A stretch of DNA of 64,000 bases, taken from positions 1-64,000 of the forward strand of contig NZ_JAAIWK010000014.1 in assembly GCF_011008565.1 (NCBI RefSeq). The letters are read 5' to 3'. Below, piece after piece: positions 7,573-17,020 of the stretch (within the stretch, counting starts at the first letter, position 1; each line of letters starts with the position of its first letter). The notes beneath the pieces are model-generated. The model was given only the letters and a program-made list of their open reading frames with translations. It did no database searches and was not told the DNA's origin. The DNA comes from Heyndrickxia ginsengihumi (lineage in GTDB: Bacteria > Bacillota > Bacilli > Bacillales > Bacillaceae_C). The position numbers were made by a program, and so were the translations under genes.

Positions 7573-8589
7573 ATGGAAGATATGTACGAAATTTTGGATG
7601 AAATATATTTTAACAAACTAAAAGGTGTACTTGCGACCGTCATTCATGTGGAAGGTTCTGCCTATAAAAAGGAAGGGGCTGCCATGTTTTTTAAAGATGA
7701 TGGCACGCAAGTGGGACTTATAAGTGCTGGCTGTTTGGAAGAGGATTTAGCAGCTAGAATCCAAAATGGTTTTGGACAACAAACAGAGACGATTGTTTAT
7801 GACATGCGGGGATATAATGATTTGTCATGGGGAGAGGGATCTGGTTGCAACGGCATTATCGAAGTTTTAGTTGAACCAGTTGATGCAACGTATTATGAGC
7901 ATCTGCTTAAATTGAAGGCGTTATTGGAAAAAGGAATTGCTGTAACATTCATGAAATGTTTATCGACCGGTTCATATTTATTTCTAACAGAAGATGGTCA
8001 CTACAAATTTGGTAGTTTACGAGGTGAATCAATTAACATACAAGAATGTTTTCGGCTAAGAAATGGAAAAAATTACTTATCAATGCTTAAAGAAGAAGTA
8101 TACATTCATCATTACTATCCGAAACCACGATTAATTATTTTTGGTGCAGGAAAAGACACGATCCCCCTTGTTTCCCTTGCAGCACAAACCGGTTTTACCG
8201 TAACGGTGTCAGATTGGCGACCGGGTTTATGCAATAAAAGAAATTTTCCAAACGCAGATGTACTTGTTGTCGGTTTCCCCTCAACAGAATTAATAGAAGA
8301 AAGAATTAAGGTTTCTCCGCACGATTTCGTGCTAATTGTTACACATCATTTTTCAAAGGACGCACAGTTATTAGCCTATCTTCTCGATAAAAATATACGT
8401 TATCTCGGTGTGCTAGGCTCTAGCAGACGTACGAAGCGTTTACTCGGTATGGAGCTGCTTCCATCTAATATTCGCACCCCTATAGGATTATCGATAGCGG
8501 CAGAAGGACCTGAAGAAATTGCTGTTAGCATTGTCGCTGAATTAATTCAATTAAAAAATCAGCTGATGAGAGAGAAAGTTCATCTGTGA
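7573..8589 (+). CDS. pucA: Xanthine dehydrogenase maturation factor PucA (XdhC family)
   Basis: Inserts sulfurated molybdenum cofactor into xanthine dehydrogenase. The N-terminal XdhC domain has VIHVEGSAYKKEGAAM and the Cys-containing LISAGCLEEDL. The C-terminal half is a Rossmann domain, IIFGAGKDTIPLVSLAAQTG to YLGVLGSSRRTKRL. ATG 7573 is 7 bases after GGAG and is preferred over the in-frame ATG at 7567. It gives 338 residues; B. subtilis PucA has 330. First gene of pucABCDE, overlapping the next by 4 bases. Confidence 0.92.
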   Translation: MEDMYEILDEIYFNKLKGVLATVIHVEGSAYKKEGAAMFFKDDGTQVGLISAGCLEEDLAARIQNGFGQQTETIVYDMRGYNDLSWGEGSGCNGIIEVLVEPVDATYYEHLLKLKALLEKGIAVTFMKCLSTGSYLFLTEDGHYKFGSLRGESINIQECFRLRNGKNYLSMLKEEVYIHHYYPKPRLIIFGAGKDTIPLVSLAAQTGFTVTVSDWRPGLCNKRNFPNADVLVVGFPSTELIEERIKVSPHDFVLIVTHHFSKDAQLLAYLLDKNIRYLGVLGSSRRTKRLLGMELLPSNIRTPIGLSIAAEGPEEIAVSIVAELIQLKNQLMREKVHL

Positions 8590-9227
8590 TATTCGAGAAA
8601 ATCGCAGGGTTATTGCTAGCAGCTGGGAAAAGTAACCGGATGGGACGGAGCAAACTTCATCTCCCATTAGAAGGAAAGCCATTAGGCAGTTTAGCGTTAA
8701 AAACAGCGATCACGTCAAAACTTGACTATACACTTGTAATGATGAAAGAAGAACTAGGGATTGCATGGATAGATACTGAAATGTTCAATCATGTCCATCA
8801 AAGAAGATGGTCGCCAATTTACTGTTCTGATGCTGAACGTGGGCAGGCCCATACAATAAAATGCGGCATAAAGGTGGCCCAGCTGATGAATGTAAAGGCA
8901 GTTATCATCATACTTGCAGATCAACCGTTTATCGAGGTCGGCATGCTTAATCATTTAATCGAAGAATTTCAAGAGAGAATGGAAATGGGGCAAACAGTAG
9001 ATTTTATTGCCTCCAGTTATAAAGGAAGAATCCAGCCTCCTATGTTAATGGCAAATACACTTTTTCCAGCATTAATGGAGCTTAAGGGGGATCAAGGTGC
9101 CCGTGCAATTTTAAGAGATAATTCTTCTTTGCGAGGGATGTGCATTGAATATGATAACTGGCAACTTTTCCATGATGTTGATACAAAAGAAGACTACGAA
9201 AAAGCAAAGGGGTTGAATCGGTGGTGA
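8586..9227 (+). CDS. pucB: Molybdenum cofactor nucleotidyltransferase PucB (MobA-like)
   Basis: Predicted to attach CMP to molybdopterin for xanthine dehydrogenase. AGLLLAAGKSNRMGRSKLHL (residues 7-26) is the glycosyl/nucleotidyl-transferase nucleotide loop, and ADQPFIEVGMLNHLI holds the metal-binding Asp. Length 213. The start is GTG at 8586, overlapping the pucA stop as GTGA, which indicates translational coupling. The next gene overlaps again at 9221. Confidence 0.9.
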   Translation: MIFEKIAGLLLAAGKSNRMGRSKLHLPLEGKPLGSLALKTAITSKLDYTLVMMKEELGIAWIDTEMFNHVHQRRWSPIYCSDAERGQAHTIKCGIKVAQLMNVKAVIIILADQPFIEVGMLNHLIEEFQERMEMGQTVDFIASSYKGRIQPPMLMANTLFPALMELKGDQGARAILRDNSSLRGMCIEYDNWQLFHDVDTKEDYEKAKGLNRW

Positions 9228-10111
9228 AGCAAGAAAAGATACCGGAAGTTTCATCTGTCGTTTTAAGACCAACATCTATTGAAGAAGCATGGGAGTTAAA
9301 GAAAGAAATTGGTACGCATGCTATGTTTATTTCTGGCGGTACACTTCTGCAAATGAAGAGGGAACAAGGCACAGCTTTGCACCCTTATTTAATAAGCTTG
9401 GAGAAAATAGACGGAATGCAAGAAATACAACTTAAACAGATAGATTCAGAACATTTTTTAGTGATTGGCGCTTCGGTACGCTTAGCAGATGTACGTAAAC
9501 ATGCTCTTATTAAACAAGAGTGGAATATTCTTACACATGCAGTCAAGGAGGTGGCTGCACCAGCTGTTCGAAATAGAGCAACAATTGGTGGGAACGTCTG
9601 TTATATGGTTGGCGATACAATTCCTGCATTATTAGCATTAGCTGCTAAAGCATGTTGGTTTGATGGCAATCATTTACAAATCGGTGAGATAGAGTTGTTT
9701 TTACAACAATATCAATTAAATCCAAGTTTAATATTAACAGCAATTATGCTTCCTTCTCAGATACTAGCTGAAAATAAGATAAATGTGTATAAGAAAATTG
9801 GCCGCAGAGAGGCGTTTATTCCATCACTTGTTACTGTTTCTCTCAATGGTTCTTTTACGAGTGAATTTCGAGCTGAGCATATTAGGATTGCAGTTGGCGG
9901 CGGTACATACTTGCCAAAAAGATTAATAGACTGTGAACAGCTTCTACATGGAGCAGTCTTGACAAAAGAAAAGATCATGAGTTTGTATGAAACAATTATT
10001 AGGGAATATAATCCGGCATCAGATGCCTTCGTATCATCGGAGTATCGAAAAATGGTGGCGGCTAACTTAATTATTTCAGAGTTAAGCAGTGTTTTTGATG
10101 GAAAGGTGTGA
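9221..10111 (+). CDS. pucC: Xanthine dehydrogenase FAD-binding subunit PucC
   Basis: Medium subunit carrying FAD, passing electrons from the iron-sulfur subunit to NAD. FISGGTLLQMKRE (about 36-48) and AAPAVRNRATIGGNVCYMVG (about 110-129) are the two FAD-binding signatures. A CO-dehydrogenase flavoprotein C-terminal domain follows. Length 296. Start GTG 9221, or GTG 9224 which would give a GTGA-type overlap; the difference is one residue. Confidence 0.92.
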   Translation: MVKQEKIPEVSSVVLRPTSIEEAWELKKEIGTHAMFISGGTLLQMKREQGTALHPYLISLEKIDGMQEIQLKQIDSEHFLVIGASVRLADVRKHALIKQEWNILTHAVKEVAAPAVRNRATIGGNVCYMVGDTIPALLALAAKACWFDGNHLQIGEIELFLQQYQLNPSLILTAIMLPSQILAENKINVYKKIGRREAFIPSLVTVSLNGSFTSEFRAEHIRIAVGGGTYLPKRLIDCEQLLHGAVLTKEKIMSLYETIIREYNPASDAFVSSEYRKMVAANLIISELSSVFDGKV

Positions 10112-10116
10112 GATAT

Positions 10117-12396
10117 ATGGAAAAACAGAATAAAAAACGAAGCATTAGACCGGATGGTATCGCAAAGGTGACAGGAAAGATGACATACTTAACAGATCTG
10201 TCTTTCTCGAATATGCTTTTCGGAAAAATTCTTAGAAGTTCATACCCGCATGCAAAAATTATTTCAATTAATACGACCAAAGCTGCACAGTTTCCAGGTG
10301 TAAAAGCTGTAATCACATTTAAAGATGTACCGGGATTAAACCGATTCGGAATTGTGACACCCGATCAGCCAGTTTTATGTGAAGATCGAGTTCGTTATGT
10401 AGGGGATGCAGTAGCGGCAGTTGCGGCAGAATCAGAAGAGATTGCGGAAAAAGCTTTAGATCTTATCGAAGTTGTTTATGAGCCGTTACCAATTATCGAT
10501 AGTCCCACAAAAGCACTAGAACCAAATGCACTGAAACTTCATCCCGATGGCAACATTCTCCATCGCAGAGAACATATAGATGGCAATGTGGATGAAGCCT
10601 TTTCTCAATGTGCTGTTATTGTTGAAGAGACATACCATGTTCCAAGGCAAATGCATGCATATATGGAAACAGAAGGAGGTGTCATTGTTCCAGAAGATGA
10701 TGGTGGTATTACTGTCTATGTCGGTACTCAACATGGTTATAAAGACCGCTTCCAGTTATCAAGAATTCTAGATATGGATGAAGAAAAAATTAGAATTGTA
10801 TCCAGTCCAATCGGCGGATCTTTTGGTGGTAAAGATGAATTGAATATCCAACCATATGGAGCGCTGTTGGCATTATTGACTGGGAGACCAGTAAAAATCC
10901 ATCAAACACGAAAAGAATCAGTGATTTCGAGCATTAAACGCCATCCAATGAAAATGACGGTGAAAATTGGTGCTGATGAAACTGGAAAATTATTAGCCTT
11001 TCAGGAGTTCATTGTCGCAGATACCGGTGCATATTCTACACTTGGACCTGCGATCTTGGACTTTGCAGTTGAACATGCCATTGGTCCATATATGATTCCG
11101 AATGTTGAGGTGAAAGGAGTCTCTGTATTTACCAATAATGGTGTTGCTGGTGAATTTCGAGGATTCGGAGGCAATCAAGTTACGTTTGCTTTGGAAGGAC
11201 AAATGGATCGTTTGGCAGAAAAGCTGGGAATAGATCCAGCCGAGATACGAAGAAGAAATATTCGGAAAGCAAATGACCATGGCCCATTGGGACATCGAAT
11301 TGCTGAAACAAATGGTGCTTCTGATGTACTGGAGGCAGTTGCCGGCAAATTAAAAGAGAAAGTGATTGAAACAAAGCGATACAATGAGGAAAATAAATTG
11401 AAAAAACGTGGTATCGGAATAGCAGTCACCATGCATGGAGGCGGGCTAGGCTATGGCCGTCTAGATCCGGCTGGCGGAAGACTTTCCTTAACAAAGGAAG
11501 GGAAAATTGAGCTTGCATTTGGTTTTGAAGAAGCTGGACAGGGGATTTTAAGTGTTATTGAGATTATCGCCTGCACGATGCTTGGCTGTTCGAAAGATGA
11601 TTTATCGATTGTTATCGGCGATACTGCTATCGTTCCTTCCTCAGGTTCTACAACAGCTTCACGGGGAACGAGCATGGTGTGGCACGCAATCAATCGAATG
11701 AAAAGTGAATTTCGTCAAAACATGCTTGAAAAGGCAGCAACCATCACAGGCATTCCGCACGCAAATTTAAAATTAGGGGAAGGTGGGATTTTTTCCGAAC
11801 ATGAAGGCCAAATATCAGCTAGTCCCGTTCTTTCTTATCGTGAACTAGCTGAACTTATTCCTGAACATGATCTAGTCATTATAAAGACGAAATTTGATTT
11901 TCCAACTACCCCAGATAAAATCGATTCTGGGCACTTTTTATATACGTTCGCTGGTGTGATGGCACAAGTCGAAGTTGATATGTTGACAGGAAGAGTCAAA
12001 GTCATTGATCTAGATCAAGCAATTGCAGCGGGGCCCGTTGTAAATACGCTTGGATACACTGGGCAAATTGAAGGAGGCGGTGTAATGGCACTCGGCTATA
12101 CTTTAATGGAAGAAGCCGCAATGGATGAAAGCAGATATCTTACAGAGAATCTTGACACTTATTTAATTCCCTCAATTAACGACGTCCCTTACAAAATGAA
12201 TGTGGAGCCAATTGATGATTTAGTTGAAGGGGATCCGTATGGTCCAAGAGGAGTAGGAGAAATCGGTTCGGTCGCTGTTTCACCAGCCATTGTAAAAGCT
12301 ATCCACGATGCGACAGGATATTGGGCAAACCGATTGCCAGTTTCACAAGAGGAGATTCTAAAATATGTAATGAAAGAGGGGCATGTCATTGGATAA
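10117..12396 (+). CDS. pucD: Xanthine dehydrogenase molybdopterin subunit PucD
   Basis: Catalytic large subunit oxidising hypoxanthine and xanthine to urate. Aldehyde oxidase/xanthine dehydrogenase a/b-hammerhead domain at about 15-125, then the Mo-binding domain. GGSFGGKDELN, the EFRGFGGNQVTFALEGQ loop and GPRGVGEIGS, with the catalytic Glu, are all present. ATG 10117 is 10 bases after GAAAGG; a GTG at 10108 that overlaps the pucC stop is the alternative. Length 759, normal for the family. Confidence 0.94.
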   Translation: MEKQNKKRSIRPDGIAKVTGKMTYLTDLSFSNMLFGKILRSSYPHAKIISINTTKAAQFPGVKAVITFKDVPGLNRFGIVTPDQPVLCEDRVRYVGDAVAAVAAESEEIAEKALDLIEVVYEPLPIIDSPTKALEPNALKLHPDGNILHRREHIDGNVDEAFSQCAVIVEETYHVPRQMHAYMETEGGVIVPEDDGGITVYVGTQHGYKDRFQLSRILDMDEEKIRIVSSPIGGSFGGKDELNIQPYGALLALLTGRPVKIHQTRKESVISSIKRHPMKMTVKIGADETGKLLAFQEFIVADTGAYSTLGPAILDFAVEHAIGPYMIPNVEVKGVSVFTNNGVAGEFRGFGGNQVTFALEGQMDRLAEKLGIDPAEIRRRNIRKANDHGPLGHRIAETNGASDVLEAVAGKLKEKVIETKRYNEENKLKKRGIGIAVTMHGGGLGYGRLDPAGGRLSLTKEGKIELAFGFEEAGQGILSVIEIIACTMLGCSKDDLSIVIGDTAIVPSSGSTTASRGTSMVWHAINRMKSEFRQNMLEKAATITGIPHANLKLGEGGIFSEHEGQISASPVLSYRELAELIPEHDLVIIKTKFDFPTTPDKIDSGHFLYTFAGVMAQVEVDMLTGRVKVIDLDQAIAAGPVVNTLGYTGQIEGGGVMALGYTLMEEAAMDESRYLTENLDTYLIPSINDVPYKMNVEPIDDLVEGDPYGPRGVGEIGSVAVSPAIVKAIHDATGYWANRLPVSQEEILKYVMKEGHVIG

Positions 12397-12913
12397 AGTA
12401 GAGGTTAATAAAAGAAAACTAGAACAGCGTATGTCAGGTCGTATCAATATTACGTTTATGCTCAATGGTCAGCATCATATGCTTGAAGTTGATCCGACAT
12501 TAAGGCTTATTGATCTTCTGCGTAATCAGCTACAAATGACTGGAACAAAAATCTCCTGCGGAATTGGACGGTGCGGTGCCTGCTCAGTACTAATAGATGG
12601 GAATGCAGTGAATGCTTGCTTAGTGATGGCTTATCAAATCGATCAATGTTCAATTATGACAATTGAAGGTTTAAGTAAAGATGGAGAGCTTGATGCCATT
12701 CAGCAATACTTTCTTGAAGAAGGAGGATTTCAGTGTGGTTATTGCACTCCGGGAATGATTATCGCTGTCAAAGCATTAATGAATGAAACACAACATCCGA
12801 CTGAAGCACAAATAAAAGAAGCATTATCTGGGAATCTTTGCCGTTGTACGGGATATGGCGGAATTATTCGCGCTGTTCAACGTTTGATAGCGAAAGAAGC
12901 AGAAAGGTCATAA
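12383..12913 (+). CDS. pucE: Xanthine dehydrogenase [2Fe-2S] subunit PucE
   Basis: Small subunit with two [2Fe-2S] clusters. The plant-type ferredoxin motif is CGIGRCGACSVLIDG plus a Cys near 79. The second cluster uses CGYCTPGM and CRCTGY. Length 176. The ATG overlaps pucD by 14 bases. It completes an order identical to B. subtilis pucABCDE. No PucR regulator or urate permease genes are adjacent here. Confidence 0.94.
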   Translation: MSLDKVEVNKRKLEQRMSGRINITFMLNGQHHMLEVDPTLRLIDLLRNQLQMTGTKISCGIGRCGACSVLIDGNAVNACLVMAYQIDQCSIMTIEGLSKDGELDAIQQYFLEEGGFQCGYCTPGMIIAVKALMNETQHPTEAQIKEALSGNLCRCTGYGGIIRAVQRLIAKEAERS

Positions 12914-13107
12914 AACTTTGTTATAAAACCTTTTGATATTATATTGCAAAGGTAGGTAACTGATTAAAAAGTTTAACATCGATAGTTTCTCTGTTTTTGC
13001 AGATATGCTGCAGATTATTAAAAAATACGATAATCAGTATATTGGAGTATAGAGGTAGAAATATTTGCCCCAAACTATTTATAAAAATTGTTCTTGGGGT
13101 TGTTAAT

Positions 13108-13818
13108 ATGCAGGCATATTTCGCTTATCACTCAAAACTTCATTCATTCCATCTTTTTTCAATTGAACATTTGCTTACAATTGCTGTTATTGTTGTTCTT
13201 AGCACACTATTGTTTGTTTATCAAAACGGGCTCAAAAAGCTACGATCGGGAATTTGTTACATGCTGGCTTTTCTGTTAATCATTTCAGATACTTTGCAAC
13301 ATTGTTGGCTTGTATCTGAACATGTCTGGTCATTGAAAAAGGATTTACCGTTACAATTAAGTGATATTGCTGCAATCCTAGCTGTCGCAATGCTCTTGAC
13401 GAAAAGCTATAGATTGTTTCAATTTATGTATTTTGCAGGTTTAGGAAGCTCATTACAAGCAATTTTAACACCTGACCTTGGCCGTTTTTCTTTTCCGCAC
13501 TTTCAGTATATTGAATTTTTCGTTTCACATGGCGGTGTAGTATTAGCGTGTCTTTTTATGGTTGCAACATTTAACTATAAACCAACAATTCCATCTATGT
13601 GGGCATCTTTTTTCATTGTAAATTTATATGGAGCCGTTATTTTTTTCCTAAACAAATTGCTAGGAGCCAATTACTTATATATTATGAAAAAACCGCGAAA
13701 TACTTCCATTTTAGATTACATCGGTCCTTGGCCGTGGTACATATTTTCAATGGAGCTTGTCATATTGGTAAGTTTTTATCTTTTATACAGTCCATTTTGG
13801 TTAAAAAAGAAGATGTAA
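13108..13818 (+). CDS. TIGR02206 (YwaF-like) integral membrane protein
   Basis: Conserved membrane protein, 236 residues with about six hydrophobic helices. The family hallmarks are visible: FSIEHLLTIAVIV, LPLQLSDIAAILA, SHGGVVLACLFM, a long loop GANYLYIMKKPRNTSILDYI and GPWPWYI. The frame is open from 12997, but ATG 13108 begins the conserved part; its ribosome site is weak. Function is unknown. It stands alone between the puc operon and a convergent methyltransferase gene. Confidence 0.82.
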   Translation: MQAYFAYHSKLHSFHLFSIEHLLTIAVIVVLSTLLFVYQNGLKKLRSGICYMLAFLLIISDTLQHCWLVSEHVWSLKKDLPLQLSDIAAILAVAMLLTKSYRLFQFMYFAGLGSSLQAILTPDLGRFSFPHFQYIEFFVSHGGVVLACLFMVATFNYKPTIPSMWASFFIVNLYGAVIFFLNKLLGANYLYIMKKPRNTSILDYIGPWPWYIFSMELVILVSFYLLYSPFWLKKKM

Positions 13819-13899
13819 AGAATGCCCATATGTGGATAAGTTGCTTTATGAGAAATGGGTATCATTTAAGACGTTCAACTATATATGTTCAATCACTTA

Positions 13900-14625
13900 T
13901 TACTTTGTTGCAATTAATATGTATGTTGGTACCCAAGGTCCAGTCCACCACCCTTGCCATCCAGCATTTTTTAAAGTAATGTTAACCATTCCTAAATTTT
14001 CTAATACGCATTTATACTCTTTTACTTTACTGATATCAGTAATAATTAATTTACCTCCCTCTTTTAAAACTCTATGGGCTTCTTGTAATGCTTTTTCCCT
14101 ATCTGCTTTTTGATGAATATTATGGATGACGAGATTGCTTGTAACGAAATCAAAATATTGATCTTTAAAAGGCAGACTGCGAATATCCCCTGTAATTAAG
14201 TCAATTTGTTTACTAATTCCTTCAAGTTCGGCATTTTTTCTCGCAATATCAATTCCGTTTCCTGATTGATCAATTTTTTTCCATAGGTCTATTCCTGTTC
14301 CTTGAACAGTAGTTCCAAGCTTTTTAATAATTAAATAAAAAATAGCTCCCCGACCACATCCTAAATCTAGAAAATGAGCCTGTTGCTTTATCTCTAAATC
14401 CGCTAGAATGTTATTCCAAATAGTAAACTTACCTTTTAACGTCGAATGCATGTAGAAAAATAGACAAATCAAACAAAAAAATGCATAACCTAACAGCCAA
14501 AATGCCCAATCATGGCCAAGAGATATTAAAATAATGCCTAGCAGTGCAAGGATAACAAAACAACTAAAGTAGCTTATAGGAACAATAGGGGCATCGATTC
14601 CATACTTAGGCTCGTTCATACACAA
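13900..14625 (-). CDS. Membrane-anchored class I SAM methyltransferase
   Basis: 241 residues. Two hydrophobic helices occupy about residues 15-60. A class I methyltransferase domain follows: motif I FLDLGCGRGAIFYL, acidic TGIDLWKK, then ITGDIRSLPFKDQYFDFVTS and VLKEGGKLIITDIS. Small-molecule or lipid methylation at the membrane is plausible. GGAGGTTGTG precedes the ATG. It is convergent with the YwaF-like gene, the stops being about 80 bases apart. Substrate not identifiable. Confidence 0.8.
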   Translation of the reverse strand: MCMNEPKYGIDAPIVPISYFSCFVILALLGIILISLGHDWAFWLLGYAFFCLICLFFYMHSTLKGKFTIWNNILADLEIKQQAHFLDLGCGRGAIFYLIIKKLGTTVQGTGIDLWKKIDQSGNGIDIARKNAELEGISKQIDLITGDIRSLPFKDQYFDFVTSNLVIHNIHQKADREKALQEAHRVLKEGGKLIITDISKVKEYKCVLENLGMVNITLKNAGWQGWWTGPWVPTYILIATK

Positions 14626-14776
14626 CCTCCTTATTGACGATAAAGTAAAAATAACAACATTTGTTAAAGATTTATGCTTGTGAATAGGTATTAGTACAAT
14701 AATATCATGTGATGTTTTATTGAGCTACAGTGGAATTGTCTATAGAATGGTTGTTTGTCTTAAAGGAGGAACAGTG

Positions 14777-15672
14777 ATGAATATCGAATATAAAAAATAA
14801 AAATATTTGGATGATTGCTTGAATTTAAAAGAGTTAGCAATAGATATTGCAAATGTTTATTTACAACATTCAAAAGTAGAGGCTGTTTTACTTGGCGGAT
14901 CTGTTTCCCGTAATTGGTATGATGATTATGCTGATATTGAATTGTTTATTTTATGGCGTGAAAATCCAACAGATGAAGATCGGAAAGCCGCGATTCATTA
15001 TGTAAATGGTGACATCATCGATTTTTATCTATATGAGGATGAGGAATGGTCTGAGACATACATAATGAATGAGAAATTAGCAACTTCTTAACACGAACCG
15101 TTCAGACAATAATCGTTGATGTGATGGTTGCAATTGACACGGATCTAGATAAACAATGTCTTATCGCAACAGTACGAGACGAGGTTGCTCTTGGTGGTAA
15201 GGAAGTCATTCATGCACTTAAAAAACGAGTAGAGGTTTATCTTACAGCATTAAGTGAAGCGATGATTAAAGAATATATGGATTTTGGCAGTAGATGGAAT
15301 AATCGCGAGGCATTACTTGCTCGTGGAGATTAGTTAATGCTATATAAAGTAATTGTTTCTGTACAGTCGATAGTGGGGATGCTTTTTGGATTAAATCGAC
15401 TATATGTTCATCAGCCAGCTTTTAAATGGCAAAAACATTCTTTAGAAATGATGGATATTGTGCCGAATCATTCATTTAAGCGCTTTTCTTCTATTTTACT
15501 GGAGGATCCCCTAAATGTTATAAAAGAATTAGAGATTATCGTGCAAGAGGTGTATCAATTCATTCAGCATGAATTCCCAAGGATTGATGTATCTAAAGTC
15601 ATAAATCAATCGTTATTCTTAAGGCCGAAAAATAGAAGATCACAATTCATTCAATTTGACAAAGATATGTAG
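14777..15672 (+). pseudogene. Broken nucleotidyltransferase-domain gene
   Basis: AAAGGAGG is followed by ATG 14777, but codon 8 is TAA. The same frame then reads a nucleotidyltransferase domain with GGSVSRNWYDDYADIELFI, the GGS...DxE signature. It ends at TAA 15091 through a frameshift near 15075. The neighbouring frame continues the protein (SNFLTRTVQTIIVDVMVAID) to an in-frame TAG at 15331, then on to 15672. Two nonsense codons plus one frameshift make this a true pseudogene of about 295 codons, probably an antibiotic-nucleotidyltransferase-like protein. Confidence 0.82.
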
Positions 15673-15713
15673 TATTCAGTTTTAACTAAATAGGATAAAG
15701 GAGGACAGCTTGA

Positions 15714-16325
15714 ATGAATTTCATTAAACCTGGATGGATCATTATTCTCAACGGAACTCCAAGATCTGGGAAGTCGAGCATTGCTGCTGTTATCCAGAAA
15801 ACATTTGAAGGTGTATGGATGAATATTGGGGTTGACCGCTATATGGAGATGATTCCCGACCGTTATCAACCTGGGATCGGACTGCGGCCTGGCGGTGAAC
15901 ACCCTGAGATAGAACCGATTATTGTAAATATGTATAAAGCGATGTATCAATCAATTGCTGCGCATAGTCGTTTAGGAATGAATGTTGTAGTTGATGTAGG
16001 ACATCATGACGGTTATTCTGTTCCTCGAGGAATTTTACCGATGTGTGCAAGAATATTGAAGGGGCTCCCTGTTTTATTTGTGGGCGTTCGCTGCCCGATC
16101 GAAATTATTATGAAACGGCGGATTGCAACTTGGCAAACTGGTTACACAAATGATGGTAATATTCCAAAACCAGTAAGTTTATGGCAACAGCTCGTCCACC
16201 AGCCAGGTATTTACGATTTAGAGGTAGATACTTCAATGAATAGTGCTGGAGAGTGTGCTAATATCATTCGTCGCAGACTAGAAGGGCCTTCGCCAACTGC
16301 TTTCCATCGCATTGAAAGTATGTAA
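15714..16325 (+). CDS. Chloramphenicol phosphotransferase-like P-loop kinase
   Basis: 203 residues of the CPT family (chloramphenicol 3-O-phosphotransferase-like). LNGTPRSGKSSIAAVI (about 11-26) is the Walker A loop, VVDVGHHDGY sits at the acidic position, and VGVRCPIEIIMKRR is the lid region. AAAGGAGGA lies 8 bases before the ATG. The gene is intact next to a broken nucleotidyltransferase gene of similar flavour. Many chromosomal homologues act on unknown substrates, so resistance is not demonstrated. Confidence 0.82.
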   Translation: MNFIKPGWIIILNGTPRSGKSSIAAVIQKTFEGVWMNIGVDRYMEMIPDRYQPGIGLRPGGEHPEIEPIIVNMYKAMYQSIAAHSRLGMNVVVDVGHHDGYSVPRGILPMCARILKGLPVLFVGVRCPIEIIMKRRIATWQTGYTNDGNIPKPVSLWQQLVHQPGIYDLEVDTSMNSAGECANIIRRRLEGPSPTAFHRIESM

Positions 16326-16411
16326 GGAAAAGATGCCTATAATGAGACAAATAACTAAGGAGGCTATAAATTCAAATAAATCATATGCAAGTGAATGATC
16401 TATAATACTGG

Positions 16412-16444
16412 GGGGCGTTGCTGGCATCAGTGACGCTCCTTTTC
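16412..16444 (+). terminator. Terminator after the CPT-like gene
   Basis: A 12-bp GC-rich stem (16412-16423 with 16428-16439) has a 4-base loop followed by TTTTC. Confidence 0.8.
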
Positions 16445-17020
16445 TTATTTCTTTTTATTTATTATCAATGTATGGTCGTTTAAAAATACATAATGTTCTA
16501 AGTTGTCTATCCCCTATGTATATTGTAATAAATCGGATGTCCGATAATCTTACAAACAGGTCACAAATATTTTTATCGTTTATTTAGTCTTGGAAGGAAA
16601 GAGGCGAACATGTTGACTCGTATCTAGTGTATTTAAATAGGAAAAATTCTTGAAGAAATGTAGAGGAAATGTAGCGGTTAATTATTAAGGGTGTTTATTA
16701 CCAAGAAATAGTTACCGTTTGAGCCGGAGTCGTCAATCACTTCGGAGTAAGCCGCCCAAGTATGAGAGAAGTAGTAAGAATGTTTGCGTGACGAGATATC
16801 GTGACACATCAAGGCAACGTTAGTTAAGCTCATCCTTGGAAATGACATTCATCTGTTAATGTTTTTAATACTAGCAGAATGGGGACAAAAAGCAAACATT
16901 TCAATAATAAAAGTGCCATCTATACAGACGCCGTTATTGATCGCCAAAAATCAAATGATGAAATAAATAAGTGCATTCAATTTACGACGAATATCTTTTT
17001 TAAGGAAGGGGAGTACAGTC
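16445..17020. other. 576-base spacer with no intact gene
   Basis: Both strands hold only short frames. Protein-like stretches with no start or length occur around 16680-16800 on the minus strand and 16870-17000 on the plus strand, suggesting decayed coding DNA. The last 20 bases hold the ribosome site of the next gene (AAGGAAGGGG). Confidence 0.4.
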